Shown: one piece after another, positions 7,469-16,241 of the stretch
Position numbering within the stretch: position 1 is the stretch's first letter
Layout: each line of letters starts with the position of its first letter
Source of the DNA: Terriglobia bacterium
GTDB taxonomy: Bacteria; Acidobacteriota; Terriglobia; Bryobacterales; Bryobacteraceae
Assembly: GCA_020073445.1 (NCBI GenBank)
Contig: JAIQFE010000008.1
Coordinates: 62,001-126,000, forward strand
Length of the DNA stretch: 64,000 nucleotides
Direction: 5' to 3'
Made by a program: the position numbers and the translations under genes
The notes under the pieces: generated by a model
Told to the model about the DNA's origin: nothing
The model's input: the letters and a program-made list of their open reading frames with translations, nothing else
Database searches by the model: none

Positions 7469-7792
7469 TTAGGCGCTGAAGGAGCTTCCGCAGCCGCAGG
7501 TGGACTTTACGTTCGGGTTATTGAACTTGAACCCTGAGCCTTCCAGGCTCTCGACGTAATCCACTTCCGCGCCGTCCAGGTACAGCAGGCTCGCCTGGTC
7601 GACGAATACCTTCAGCTCCCCGTAACTATAGGTCTTGTCGAGCATTCCGGGGCTGTTCTCGAAGGCCATGGAATAGCTGAAGCCCGAGCAGCCTCCGCCG
7701 ACTACGGCGATGCGCAGACCTGCCGGTTTAGGCTCCTGCGAGTCAAGAATTTCTCTGACCTTACCAATCGCGGTTTCCGTTAGCTGAACCAT
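7469..7792 (-). CDS. erpA: A-type iron-sulfur carrier (ErpA/IscA/HesB family)
   Basis: 107 residues with the three conserved cysteines of A-type carriers: one in 'VVGGGCSGFSYSM' and two in the C-terminal 'STCGCGSSFSA'. These proteins hold and deliver Fe-S clusters to apo-enzymes in the cytoplasm. No isc or suf genes are next to it, so the choice of ErpA over IscA rests only on its general shape, and the symbol is tentative. A GAGGAG-type ribosome-binding site and a TATAAT box lie upstream on the minus strand. Confidence 0.88.
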   Translation of the reverse strand: MVQLTETAIGKVREILDSQEPKPAGLRIAVVGGGCSGFSYSMAFENSPGMLDKTYSYGELKVFVDQASLLYLDGAEVDYVESLEGSGFKFNNPNVKSTCGCGSSFSA

Positions 7793-7818
7793 TGCTGCGT
7801 ATTTCGCTCCTCAAAAGC

Positions 7819-7824
7819 ATTATA
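7819..7824 (-). promoter_or_regulatory. -10 box upstream of the erpA-like gene
   Basis: The minus strand reads TATAAT at 7824-7819, about 27 bp upstream of the ATG at 7792. No good -35 match is visible at the ideal spacing; CTGGAC at 18 bp is the nearest candidate. Confidence 0.45.
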
Positions 7825-7945
7825 CTATAGGCGACCAGACCGGTCCAGTTTCTCCGAGCACCCGGACACGACGGCCGACGGTCAGCTATCTTTAGGAAAA
7901 CCCAATGAAACCGGGGGGGCCCGGGGTGCGTCGGATCAGGTAGAT

Positions 7946-8608
7946 ATGGGTACTTTGATCGGCGCGCTTCAATTCCCGGCGATTGGATCGAAGGCACGAG
8001 CCAAAACGAGAGTGGACCACAGGAATGGCGATGAGGCCGCGCTCGTCCGGCGGGTGCAGGCCGGCGATGAGCTGGCGTTCCGCGAGCTGGTAGAGCGTTA
8101 CCAGGCCAAGATCTTCTCCATCATCTACGGTATCCTGCGCAACCACAACGACGCGGAGGACATCGCCCAGCAGGTCTTCAGCAAGGTTTATTTCTCCATC
8201 CGCAACTTCGACTTCCGCAGCTCCCTGCTTACGTGGATTTACAAGATCACGGTGAACGAGTGCTACGACTACCTGCGCAAGAAACGCGTGAGGCGGCTGG
8301 TCTACGAGAGCGATTTCAGCCAGGAAGAGTCGCAGCGCATGGAAGCTTCCGAGCCGGCCGTGGATCCGGCCCTGCCGGCGGACGAAAGGCTCGCCCAGCG
8401 GGATCTGGCCGTGAAGCTCCTGTCTAAGGTCTCCGAGGAGGATCGCAGCCTGATCCTGCTTAAGGAAGTGGAGGGCCACTCCGTGGAGGAACTGGCCCAA
8501 ATGACCGGAATGAACGAGAATACAATAAAGGTAAAATTGTTCCGAACGCGCCAGAAGCTGCTCAAGGCGGCGCAGCGTCTGGGGCGAGTTCGTAGCAGTA
8601 TCAAGTAG
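7946..8608 (+). CDS. ECF-type RNA polymerase sigma factor
   Basis: 220 residues. Region 2 is clear ('DELAFRELVERYQAKIFS', 'DAEDIAQQVFSKVY', 'LLTWIYKITVNECYDYLR') and so is region 4 ('LLKEVEGHSVEELAQMTGMN', 'NTIKVKLFRTRQKLLKA'). Regions 1 and 3 are missing, as in ECF factors. It would direct RNA polymerase to a stress or envelope regulon. A zf-HC2 anti-sigma gene follows after 59 bp. The start at 7946 has an AGGTAG ribosome-binding site; the first 25 residues are not conserved, so a later start is possible. Confidence 0.92.
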   Translation: MGTLIGALQFPAIGSKARAKTRVDHRNGDEAALVRRVQAGDELAFRELVERYQAKIFSIIYGILRNHNDAEDIAQQVFSKVYFSIRNFDFRSSLLTWIYKITVNECYDYLRKKRVRRLVYESDFSQEESQRMEASEPAVDPALPADERLAQRDLAVKLLSKVSEEDRSLILLKEVEGHSVEELAQMTGMNENTIKVKLFRTRQKLLKAAQRLGRVRSSIK

Positions 8609-8667
8609 TTAAAACTGAGCGGGCACAAGACCCGTGGCCGAGTTCTGGAAGTGACTGAGGGAAGAAA

Positions 8668-9195
8668 ATGATGCATCGGATCATTCGAGACCATCTCGAA
8701 CAGGTTCTAGCCGGACCGGGTTCCGCTCCAGAGCACCCCGCCGGGAGACACCTGGTGGAATGCGAAGAATGCCGGGATGCGGTTGCAGGCATGCGTGCCC
8801 AGGCCGCGATGTTGCGGCAGTGGCGCCCGGCTGACGCGGAAATGGAGCCGCGCCCGGGCTTCTACGCGCGCGTCCTGGAGCGAATTGAATCTCAAACTCC
8901 CATTTCAGTCTTCACGCTGTTCTTCGACTCCGCCTTTGGCCGCCGCATCGCGATGGCTTCGTTGGCTCTAGCCTTGTTGCTCGGCGTCTACGTGATTTCA
9001 TCGGAACAGATGGCCGAACCGCAGCTCGCCAATGTAGACACAGTGCCGCAGGTGACACTTGTGTCCGACCAAGTTTCCGATATGCCGCAGGATTTTCCTG
9101 GAGTTCTTAACGATTACAGGCAGCCGAGGTTGGTGACAAATGCACCCGACCAGGACGCCGTTCTCGTAAATCTGGTCACCTATCGTGAGCAATAG
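8668..9195 (+). CDS. Membrane anti-sigma factor with zf-HC2 domain
   Basis: 175 residues. The N-terminal zinc-binding anti-sigma motif H-x3-C-x2-C is present ('HLVECEECRDAV'). A single transmembrane helix ('IAMASLALALLLGVYVI', about residues 92-108) is followed by a short periplasmic tail. Proteins of this type hold the cognate ECF factor at the membrane until a signal releases it. The partner is almost certainly the sigma factor encoded just upstream. Its end overlaps the next gene by 11 bp, so the two are probably translationally coupled. Confidence 0.88.
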   Translation: MMHRIIRDHLEQVLAGPGSAPEHPAGRHLVECEECRDAVAGMRAQAAMLRQWRPADAEMEPRPGFYARVLERIESQTPISVFTLFFDSAFGRRIAMASLALALLLGVYVISSEQMAEPQLANVDTVPQVTLVSDQVSDMPQDFPGVLNDYRQPRLVTNAPDQDAVLVNLVTYREQ

Positions 9196-9583
9196 TCCCT
9201 CCATCGGAAACCCCCGGATCGCATCCACGCTGCTTCTGGTGTTTTTGGCCGGCGCCGCTGTCGGAATGTTGGGCATGAAATATGGATTGCATGACCGGCT
9301 CCACCGTGTTGCCGCCGCCGCGCCTCCCCGGGAAACAAGCCGGGAAGCTGTCCTTCAAAACTTTAAGACCAAGCTGGATCTCTCCGCGGAACAGACCGAC
9401 CAGATCGCCGTAGTGCTTCAGGATTACAGCCACTACTACGAGAGCCTCCAGGATCAGCTCGACGATCTCCGGTCCACGGGATTGAGCCGGATTGTTCAGA
9501 TCCTCCAGCCCGGCCAGCGCGAGAAGTTCGAAAAGATGCGCTCCGAGCTGGCTCCTCAATTAGCCTCCGAGCCGAAAAAGTAA
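9185..9583 (+). CDS. Membrane-anchored periplasmic helical protein (Spy/CpxP/metal-sensor-like)
   Basis: 132 residues with one N-terminal transmembrane helix ('IASTLLLVFLAGAAVGMLG') and a helical periplasmic part containing 'FKTKLDLSAEQTDQIAVVL' and 'LQPGQREKFEKMRSEL'. The 'L-S-x-E-Q' then 'L-x-P-x-Q-R-x-K-F' pattern resembles the Spy/CpxP or 'periplasmic heavy-metal sensor' family, which bind misfolded proteins or metals. It overlaps the anti-sigma gene, so it may sense the signal for this ECF system. That role is inferred from position and pattern. Confidence 0.7.
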   Translation: MSNSPSIGNPRIASTLLLVFLAGAAVGMLGMKYGLHDRLHRVAAAAPPRETSREAVLQNFKTKLDLSAEQTDQIAVVLQDYSHYYESLQDQLDDLRSTGLSRIVQILQPGQREKFEKMRSELAPQLASEPKK

Positions 9584-9619
9584 TCGCGCGCAACGCATCG
9601 GGCCGCGATTCGTTTCTTG
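9582..9619 (+). terminator. Weak terminator-like hairpin after the ECF operon
   Basis: AATCGCG 9582-9588 pairs with CGCGATT 9604-9610 around a 15-nt loop, followed by CGTTTCTTG. The weak T-tract suggests incomplete termination, so addB may still be read from the upstream promoter. Confidence 0.4.
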
Positions 9620-9624
9620 CGTCT

Positions 9625-12255
9625 ATGAGCGCGTCCCGAGCTGTGCGCTCCTCGGTAATTCCTGACGGCGTCCTGCCGTATAGTGGGTACTTGAATCTCC
9701 TGATCTCGGGTCCCGCTGCGTCCGGCAAGTCGCGCGCGGCGCTGGAGCATTTTCAATCTCACGCGAATCGCTTGCTCATTGTCCCCACGGCCACGATGGC
9801 GGAGCACGCTCGCCACGCCTTGACCCGTTCGGAAGCCCGCACCGAATTCCCTGTTCGGCCGCATGAGATTCGCACGCTGGCACACTGCCTTGAGGAATGG
9901 TCCCCCCAGGGGCCTGCGCCCACCCCATTACTGGATCTGCTGATCGAGCAGGCGCTGGAGCGACTGCGGCCGGATCGTTTTGCCGCCGTGGCCGGATTCC
10001 CGGGTTTTCGCCGCTCGCTGGCAGAGCTGTTTCAAGAAGCACCCCCAGCGGCGCTGCCAGTCGATCTGGCAAGCATCGCGGAAGAGATTGAGGGGAATCT
10101 CGCGGTGCGCGGGTTAGGATTGCGCCACGCGCGCTTGAAGAGCGCGGCACCGGCAGTGTTGCCGGCGAACGTCATACTCGACGGGTTCTTCACTCTGTCC
10201 GCCGCGGAAACCGAGCTGATCTTAGCCATCGGCGCGCGCGCTGACGTGACGATCACGCTGCCGGACTGGCCGGGGTCGCAGGCTGTCCGCAAGATCCTGC
10301 TCTCGGCAGGCTTCGAGGAGCAGAGGCTTGCTTCCGTGGTGCGTTCCGCTCGTCGAACGGGATTCTCCGCGTCCACGATCGAACGCGAAGTAGAGGAGAT
10401 CGCCAGGCGCATTCTCAAGTATGCGGTGCAAGGCCGCAGTTTTCGTGAGATGGGCATCGTTCTGCGCTCGCGCGATCCTTATGCGGGCGTTGTGGAAACC
10501 ACGCTGGCACGCTTCGGGATCCCGGCCAGGTTCTACTTTCAGCATCCGCTGGGCTCTCACCCTGCTCTGATGTATTTCTCAAAGGTGATCCGGGCGCTGC
10601 TCGCCGGCTGGGATCATGAGACGCTGCTGTCTGCTATTCGCATGCCGGTTGCCGGACTGGGCGCGACCGCACAGGGAGATCAGCTCGATTTCGCGTGGCG
10701 CGACAAACTTCCGGGTTTCGGATTGCCCTTGCCTGCGGGACTAGAGCAGCTTGCAGCTCTTGACCAGTGGTCTCGTGAGCGTCCGGAACCGCAAGCTTGG
10801 GCGGCGCGCCTGAAGACGCTGCGTACATTGCTGCCCGCGCCGAAGGTGACCGACTCCGCGGATCGCGACGACATTCAGGCGTTGCGGTCGACTTCTGCCG
10901 CGCTGGCTGCGTTCGACGAAATCCTGGATGGCGCTGCGGCGGCGCTCGCCGGCTCTGGCCGATGCGCTCTGGCGGTGTTCTGGAAACAGGTGGAAACCGC
11001 GCTGGCACTCGAGCCGCTGCGTGTGCCGGATGCTCGGCGGAACGTGGTCCATGTGATGGACGCGTACGAAGCGCGGCAATGGGAGCTTCCGATTGTCTTC
11101 GTCTGCGGGCTCATCGAGCGCCACTTCCCGCAGTATCATCGCGAGGATCCGATTCTGGGCGACGCGGCTCGTCAACGGGCCGGCCTGGATACTGCGGCGG
11201 ACCGGCAATCGGAGGAACGCTTTCTATTCGAACTCGCGACCTCGCGGGCGACCGAAGAGACCATCCTCAGTTATCCGCGTTTCGATGAGCAAGGGGAGGA
11301 TACACTGCCGTCGTTTTTCATCGACGGTGGCGTAGGCTTGCAGCCTGCCAGCGGCCGGCCGATCGTGCCACGCGTACAGCCCTACGTGAAAGGCCGGTCT
11401 GAAGACCGGCCCTACTTTTTAAGCGCACACAAGACCCTAAGCCCTACGGGGATTGAAAGTTTTTTGCAATGTCCCTTCCAGTTCTTCGCAAGCAAAACAC
11501 TGCGGTTGCGGCGGCGGCCGCCTCAGCCGCGCGACCGCTTGGACCTGCTGCTTCAGGGGAGCATCCTTCATCGCGCCCTGGCGGAATGGACTCGCGCACC
11601 TCTGCTGGGTGCGGCGATTCTAGATGAGGTTTTCGAGGAAGAATGTTCGCGTGTGCGGGTTCCGGAAGGGTATCGCACCGAAGCCGTTCGCCTGGAGCTG
11701 ATGCGCCATTTTCGCGGCTTCCTGGACGACACTCAGCTCGCACTCCGAGGCTGGTCCACGCGTGTGGAAGAAAACTTTAGTTACCCGCTCAATCCGCTGG
11801 TGAGCATCACTGGTCGCATCGATCGTTTGGATGTCGGTCCCGGCAATCAGGCCCTGGTGATCGATTACAAATACAGCGCGGGGAACAAAATTCGCGAGCG
11901 CGTGGAGGACACGGGCGGAGGCCACCTGGTGCAGGGCGGATTGTATCTGGCGGCCGCCCAGCGCACGTTCGGTCTCGACCCCGTTGCGATGCTGTTCTGC
12001 GGTTTGAAGAAAGACGTGACCTGGGACGGCTGGCACGTGAGCATCCCTGGCCTTGAGGCACTGGGAACATCTTCGACTCGCGAGTTCATCCGTGACTTAA
12101 TCGACAATGCCGAAAGCGCGGCGGTGCGCGTGCACGAGGCGATCACTTCCGGGGATATCGCTGTTAATCCAAGAGATCCGTTGAAGTGCCGGTGGTGCGA
12201 TTTCTGCGATATCTGCCGCGTGGAATCGGCGGCGCTTGTGCGGGTGGCAACGTGA
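9625..12255 (+). CDS. addB: AddB-type helicase-nuclease subunit with PD-(D/E)XK domain and Fe-S cysteines
   Basis: 876 residues. With AddA it would resect double-strand ends for recombination and degrade foreign linear DNA. A Walker A loop 'ISGPAASGKSRAAL' is near residue 30. The C-terminal RecB-type nuclease domain shows 'ITGRIDRLDVGPG' near 728 and 'LVIDYKYSAG' near 745. The Fe-S staple cysteines are C616 ('SFLQCPFQFF') and C855, C858, C861, C864 ('KCRWCDFCDIC'), which fit the C-x2-C-x5-C rule of AddB. The protein is shorter than Bacillus AddB (about 1160 residues). A palindromic repeat is inserted in frame at residues 570-597. Its stop overlaps the GTG start of addA. Confidence 0.88.
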   Translation: MSASRAVRSSVIPDGVLPYSGYLNLLISGPAASGKSRAALEHFQSHANRLLIVPTATMAEHARHALTRSEARTEFPVRPHEIRTLAHCLEEWSPQGPAPTPLLDLLIEQALERLRPDRFAAVAGFPGFRRSLAELFQEAPPAALPVDLASIAEEIEGNLAVRGLGLRHARLKSAAPAVLPANVILDGFFTLSAAETELILAIGARADVTITLPDWPGSQAVRKILLSAGFEEQRLASVVRSARRTGFSASTIEREVEEIARRILKYAVQGRSFREMGIVLRSRDPYAGVVETTLARFGIPARFYFQHPLGSHPALMYFSKVIRALLAGWDHETLLSAIRMPVAGLGATAQGDQLDFAWRDKLPGFGLPLPAGLEQLAALDQWSRERPEPQAWAARLKTLRTLLPAPKVTDSADRDDIQALRSTSAALAAFDEILDGAAAALAGSGRCALAVFWKQVETALALEPLRVPDARRNVVHVMDAYEARQWELPIVFVCGLIERHFPQYHREDPILGDAARQRAGLDTAADRQSEERFLFELATSRATEETILSYPRFDEQGEDTLPSFFIDGGVGLQPASGRPIVPRVQPYVKGRSEDRPYFLSAHKTLSPTGIESFLQCPFQFFASKTLRLRRRPPQPRDRLDLLLQGSILHRALAEWTRAPLLGAAILDEVFEEECSRVRVPEGYRTEAVRLELMRHFRGFLDDTQLALRGWSTRVEENFSYPLNPLVSITGRIDRLDVGPGNQALVIDYKYSAGNKIRERVEDTGGGHLVQGGLYLAAAQRTFGLDPVAMLFCGLKKDVTWDGWHVSIPGLEALGTSSTREFIRDLIDNAESAAVRVHEAITSGDIAVNPRDPLKCRWCDFCDICRVESAALVRVAT
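11332..11415. repeat. Palindromic repeat element inside the addB coding sequence
   Basis: Outer GTAGG (11332-11336) can pair with CCTAC (11411-11415). Inside are the hairpins AGGCT-TGC-AGCCT (11334-11346) and a perfect 9-bp stem GGCCGGTCT-GA-AGACCGGCC (11392-11411), plus the palindrome CGGCCGGCCG (11352-11361). The style matches the extragenic elements at 26301-26344 and 44122-44228. It is read through in frame and encodes a linker-like peptide between the helicase-like part and the nuclease domain. Confidence 0.7.
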
Positions 12256-15200
12256 CGTTGTCGGATGACCAGCGCCGCGCAGTGGAGCGCATCGGACAAG
12301 ACGTGTGCGTGGTGGCGGGTCCTGGTTCGGGAAAAACCCGAGTGCTCACCGAACGCTTCGCCTGGCTGGTGGAAACACACGGCGTGGACCCGGACGCCAT
12401 TCTAGCCATCACCTTCACCGAGAAAGCCGCGAACGAGATCAAGAGCCGCCTGATCCAGCGATTCTCGGGACGGCCTCAGGCCCGCGAGACACGCGAAGCG
12501 ATCGAACGCGCGTGGGTATCGACGATTCACGGCTTCTGCGCTCGCGTGCTTCAGGAGAACGCAATTCGCGCGGGCCTGCCGCCCGATTTCAAGGTGCTCG
12601 ATCAGGCTGCGGCGGACCGGTTGGAGCGGGAAGCAGCCGAGTCGACGCTGGATGCCATGTATCGCGAGCAGCCGGAGCGGATGCGTCGATTGCTCGAAGC
12701 GCTGGATCTCTCGACTCAGGACGATGGCCGCCAGCCGGACCTGGCCGAGAGTCTGGTGGTCGTATATGAATCGATGCGCTCGTCGGGAATTGGCGAAATT
12801 CCGGCGCCGGCCCTTGGACCGGACTGCTCAGACGTCGCGAGAGAGCTGGCAACTTCCCTGGTGACCGGGCCGCTGCCGAAAGGTGCGGATGGGCCCCGGC
12901 TCCGTGAGTGGGCCGGCCAGTTCCTGGCGCAACCGAACCTCGAGACGCTCGCGAGATTCGATTTCAACCTCAACAAGGTGGGCAAGAATGCGGCTGCCAG
13001 CCGCCTGAAGAACGAGATCCTGCCCAAACTCCAAGCGCAATGGCTAGGCGAGTGGTATGCCGATCTGCGCGATCTCTTGTCTGCCGCGATTGGACGCATC
13101 GAATCCACGTATCGGGCGAAGAAGCGGCAGGAATCTGCAGTGGATTTCGCGGATCTGGAGGAGTTCGCCGTCGCACTGCTCGAGTCGGATGAGGCCGTTC
13201 AACTCGAGGTCGCCGGCCGGTTCGAGCATGTGCTGATGGACGAGTTGCAGGACACCAATCGTCTGCAATGGCGCCTGATCAATCTGCTGCGGACCAGTTT
13301 TTTCGGCGTGGGCGATATCAATCAGTCGATCTACGGCTTTCGTTACGCCGATCCCGAAGTGTTCGCCGAGTACCGCGATGAATTGCGATCGAGCGGAGCG
13401 GAAATCGACGAGTTGAAAGAGAATCACCGCAGCCGAGCCGAGATCCTGAAGGCGGTTTCATCGATGCTTGACGGCCAGCCGGGGATCGAGGCTCGGCCGC
13501 TCGAGGCTCACGCGGTCTTCTCGCCTGCAAACGCTGGCCAAGTGGTCGAGCGATTGGTTGGGCGGGGCGAGGAAGCGGCGGACGCTGCGATCGCCGAGGC
13601 CGATCTGGTCGCCGCGCGCATCCGCCAGTTCGTGGACAGCGGCGAGTTTCGATACCGGGACATCGCCGTCCTGGTGCGCACGCTGAGCTCGACTGCACCG
13701 TTCGAGCGGGCCTTTGACCGCTTGAAGATTCCGTTTCTGCTCACCGGCGGCCGGACGTTTCTGGAGGCTCGCGAGACTCGCGATTTGCTGGCGCTGTTCG
13801 CCGCGCTGGTGAATCCGCTGGACGAGATTCCGCTCATCGGCGTGCTGCGCGGGCCATTCGTGGGATTGAGCGACCAGGAGATTTATCGAATGGGCCGCGA
13901 AGGCTGGCGGACCGAGTTTGAGAGACGATTCGGGCGAGTTCGTGAACTCGCTGGATTCCTAGCCCCGGACCGCTTGATCGCCATGGCTCTGGATCAATGC
14001 GGCTATACGACCGGCCTGCAGGATCGCTCGCGCGCCAACATAGAAAAGCTGCTGGCGTGGCTGCGGCGCGAGTTTCGCGATCGTCCGCGCCCGCTGGCTG
14101 AATTGCTCGAAGACCTGGAAGCGTTGCGTTGGACCCAAAGCGTTGCCGAGGCGCCTCCGCCCGAGGCAGGCGACGTGGTTCGCATGATGACCATCCACGC
14201 AGCCAAAGGGCTCGAGTTTCCCGTGGTCTTCGTGAGCGCGCTGCATCGCGGGCCGGACCGAAGGAAGCCGGTGATCGCCGTGTCGCACGTAGCCGGGTTA
14301 GGCGTGAAATGGCGGCATCCTGTCACCGGCAAGGGTTTTTCGGATTTGGCCCACATGGCACTGATGGAGCGAATCGACGAAAAGGAAGCGGCGGAAGAAA
14401 ACCGGCTGCTATACGTGGCGATGACGCGCGCGCAGGACCGGCTGATTCTGTCCCATGCGGAGAGCAAGAGGTCGTCATCCTGGCGGAAGCTCGCGGAATC
14501 GGTGGTGCCGGAGTCGGCGGCGCCACCGCTCGAACCCTCGGACGCGAAATTTGCCATCGCCGGCATTGCGGAAGACGTGCTCAATCCGCCGGTAGTCTCC
14601 GGCCAGTACGATTCGGCCGTCTCAGTGACATCGGTCGCGATGTTTCAGGCTTGCCCGCGGCGGTACTATCTGAGTCGGTATCTCGAGCTGGAACCCGTCG
14701 CCGCCCTGGAGGGCGGCGCCACTTTGGGCGGTTCGCAGCCTGCCATCGACCTTGGCCTGGATGTTCACAGCGCACTCTCCGGCGAAGCTGTCGATTCGAT
14801 TGAGGCCAACGAACTAGCCTCCCGCTTCCGCTCAAGCGATCTCGGACGCCGAGCGGACGCCGCCACGCGCATCGAACGGGAATTCGACTTCTTGTTTGAA
14901 ACGGATGACGTAATCGTGCGGGGTCAGATCGACCTATGGTTTGACGAAGGAAGCAAAGCCGGCGGGGAACTCGTCATTGTCGACTACAAAACCGACCGCG
15001 ATGAGGCAGGAGCCGAGGGTTACGCGCTGCAGCTGCGCCTCTACGCTCTTGCTCTCGAGCGTTACGCCGGGCGGCGTCCGGATCGGGCCGTACTGTACTA
15101 TCTGCGCTCGAACCGTGTCGTCGAAATCAGCTTGACGGATGGGGAATTGGCCGCCGCGCGAAATGCGGTGCACGAGTTAAGGCAGGCTCAGGATCAGTTA

Positions 15201-15293
15201 CGGTTTCCGTTGAAAGTTGGGAATCAGTGTGGGAAGTGTTTGTTCTGGGGCGGGATTTGTGAGGGGTTAAAGGAAGGAGGGGGTCAGACTTGA
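12252..15293 (+). CDS. addA: AddA-type UvrD/Rep-family helicase-nuclease
   Basis: I place the start at GTG 12252, which overlaps the addB stop (GTGA). An in-frame ATG at 12186 lies deep inside addB. The result is 1013 residues. SF1A helicase motifs are 'VAGPGSGKTRVLTERF' (Walker A), 'HVLMDELQDTN' (Walker B), 'DINQSIYGFR', 'MTIHAAKGLEFPVVFVSAL' and 'LLYVAMTRAQDRLIL'. The C-terminal RecB-type nuclease has 'RGQIDLWFDEG' and 'LVIVDYKTDRDEAG' near 890-915. Cysteines C801, C993, C996 and C1003 are placed like an Fe-S staple, which is normally seen in AddB rather than AddA. The gene end overlaps the convergent anti-sigma gene by 10 bp. Confidence 0.92.
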   Translation: MTLSDDQRRAVERIGQDVCVVAGPGSGKTRVLTERFAWLVETHGVDPDAILAITFTEKAANEIKSRLIQRFSGRPQARETREAIERAWVSTIHGFCARVLQENAIRAGLPPDFKVLDQAAADRLEREAAESTLDAMYREQPERMRRLLEALDLSTQDDGRQPDLAESLVVVYESMRSSGIGEIPAPALGPDCSDVARELATSLVTGPLPKGADGPRLREWAGQFLAQPNLETLARFDFNLNKVGKNAAASRLKNEILPKLQAQWLGEWYADLRDLLSAAIGRIESTYRAKKRQESAVDFADLEEFAVALLESDEAVQLEVAGRFEHVLMDELQDTNRLQWRLINLLRTSFFGVGDINQSIYGFRYADPEVFAEYRDELRSSGAEIDELKENHRSRAEILKAVSSMLDGQPGIEARPLEAHAVFSPANAGQVVERLVGRGEEAADAAIAEADLVAARIRQFVDSGEFRYRDIAVLVRTLSSTAPFERAFDRLKIPFLLTGGRTFLEARETRDLLALFAALVNPLDEIPLIGVLRGPFVGLSDQEIYRMGREGWRTEFERRFGRVRELAGFLAPDRLIAMALDQCGYTTGLQDRSRANIEKLLAWLRREFRDRPRPLAELLEDLEALRWTQSVAEAPPPEAGDVVRMMTIHAAKGLEFPVVFVSALHRGPDRRKPVIAVSHVAGLGVKWRHPVTGKGFSDLAHMALMERIDEKEAAEENRLLYVAMTRAQDRLILSHAESKRSSSWRKLAESVVPESAAPPLEPSDAKFAIAGIAEDVLNPPVVSGQYDSAVSVTSVAMFQACPRRYYLSRYLELEPVAALEGGATLGGSQPAIDLGLDVHSALSGEAVDSIEANELASRFRSSDLGRRADAATRIEREFDFLFETDDVIVRGQIDLWFDEGSKAGGELVIVDYKTDRDEAGAEGYALQLRLYALALERYAGRRPDRAVLYYLRSNRVVEISLTDGELAAARNAVHELRQAQDQLRFPLKVGNQCGKCLFWGGICEGLKEGGGQT

Positions 15294-15535
15294 GGCTGTT
15301 TCTTGGCGGCCATTTTCTTCTCCAGGGCTTGCCAAAGTCGCGTCCTTACGTCATCCGGGAGAGTTTGCGGCTCAATGCCCTTGTAAACCTGCAACGTCTT
15401 CTTGGTAGTGTCCACAATGACGAAGCAGTTGGGGCACTCATCCACGTGTGCCTGCCAATGTTGCTTAGTCTCCGGGTCTACCGTGTCGTCCAGGTAGGCG
15501 TTCAACTCCTGCAGAAACTGCTTACAAGTAACCAA
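15284..15535 (-). CDS. Small zf-HC2 anti-sigma factor (cytoplasmic)
   Basis: 83 residues. The zinc motif H-x3-C-x2-C is present ('HVDECPNCFVIVDTTKK'), with an upstream helix 'FLQELNAYLDDTVD'. There is no transmembrane segment, so it is a soluble, possibly redox-responsive, anti-sigma of the ZAS type. Its start overlaps the 3' end of the sigma gene upstream by 14 bp, which ties the two together. The 3' end overlaps the end of addA on the opposite strand by 10 bp. Confidence 0.85.
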   Translation of the reverse strand: MVTCKQFLQELNAYLDDTVDPETKQHWQAHVDECPNCFVIVDTTKKTLQVYKGIEPQTLPDDVRTRLWQALEKKMAAKKQPQV

Positions 15536-16241
15536 GCAAGTTTTCTCCCTTCCGCTTGAACTGACGGGTCAGCCTTTCCCGCAACGCCAGGCGGGCTCGC
15601 AAAAGCCTGCTCTTGACGGCTGGAACCGAAATCCCGAGGGTCTCAGCAGTCTCCTCGGTGCTCAGTTCTTCGATGTCACGCAATACGAAAACGGTGCGAA
15701 AATCAGGTTTCAGGCTGTCGACGGCCTCGTCCAGGATCTTCCGCCACTCCTCTTGCGAATACTGCTGTTCGGGGTTATCTTCCCAGACGGCGATTTCCCT
15801 TTGCACCGTTTCTTCGCCTAGCTCCACGGGCTCATCCAGGGGCACGCTCCGGTCGGTTTTCCGCTTGCGGAGCCGCATCAGGGCCTCATTGACCGCAATG
15901 CGGACGATCCAGGTGTAGAACTTCGAATCGCCCTTGAAGTTGTCTAAGTGCGTGTAGGCTTTGAGGAAAGCGTCCTGAAGGACGTCTTCGGCGTCTTCGT
16001 CGTTGCGGGTGATGTTCTTCGCCAGGCGGTAGATCTTGCGCTCATAGCGATTCACCAGCTCGGCGAATGCGTTCTGGTCTCCTGCCTTGGCTTGGGCCAC
16101 CAGGGCGGATTCATCGAATCCGGTGGGTACGCTGGCGGTGGGAGTCACGGGCGATTGGGACCTCGTTCCCACTATATCAGGAGGCCTGTTGATTTGAGAA
16201 GGCGTTGGAAACGCCGGTTTGTTAACCTGAAAAATACCCAT
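15522..16241 (-). CDS. ECF-type RNA polymerase sigma factor
   Basis: About 239 residues from the ATG at 16241. Region 2 shows 'NAFAELVNRYERKIYRLAKN', 'DAEDVLQDAFLKAYTHL' and 'FYTWIVRIAVNEALMRLRKR'. Region 4 shows 'DFRTVFVLRDIEELSTEETA' and 'LGISVPAVKSRLLRARLALR'. The frame stays open to 16406, but that would run far into thrS. The ATG at 16241 has no clear ribosome-binding site and an internal GTG near 16170 is an alternative. The first 50 residues are proline- and serine-rich and unlike a conserved domain. It pairs with the overlapping anti-sigma gene. Confidence 0.88.
   Translation of the reverse strand: MGIFQVNKPAFPTPSQINRPPDIVGTRSQSPVTPTASVPTGFDESALVAQAKAGDQNAFAELVNRYERKIYRLAKNITRNDEDAEDVLQDAFLKAYTHLDNFKGDSKFYTWIVRIAVNEALMRLRKRKTDRSVPLDEPVELGEETVQREIAVWEDNPEQQYSQEEWRKILDEAVDSLKPDFRTVFVLRDIEELSTEETAETLGISVPAVKSRLLRARLALRERLTRQFKRKGENLLGYL

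Noticed and set aside
16201-16228. T-box riboswitch upstream of thrS
   Set aside because: Only two short hairpins and no T-box consensus or terminator/antiterminator pair.
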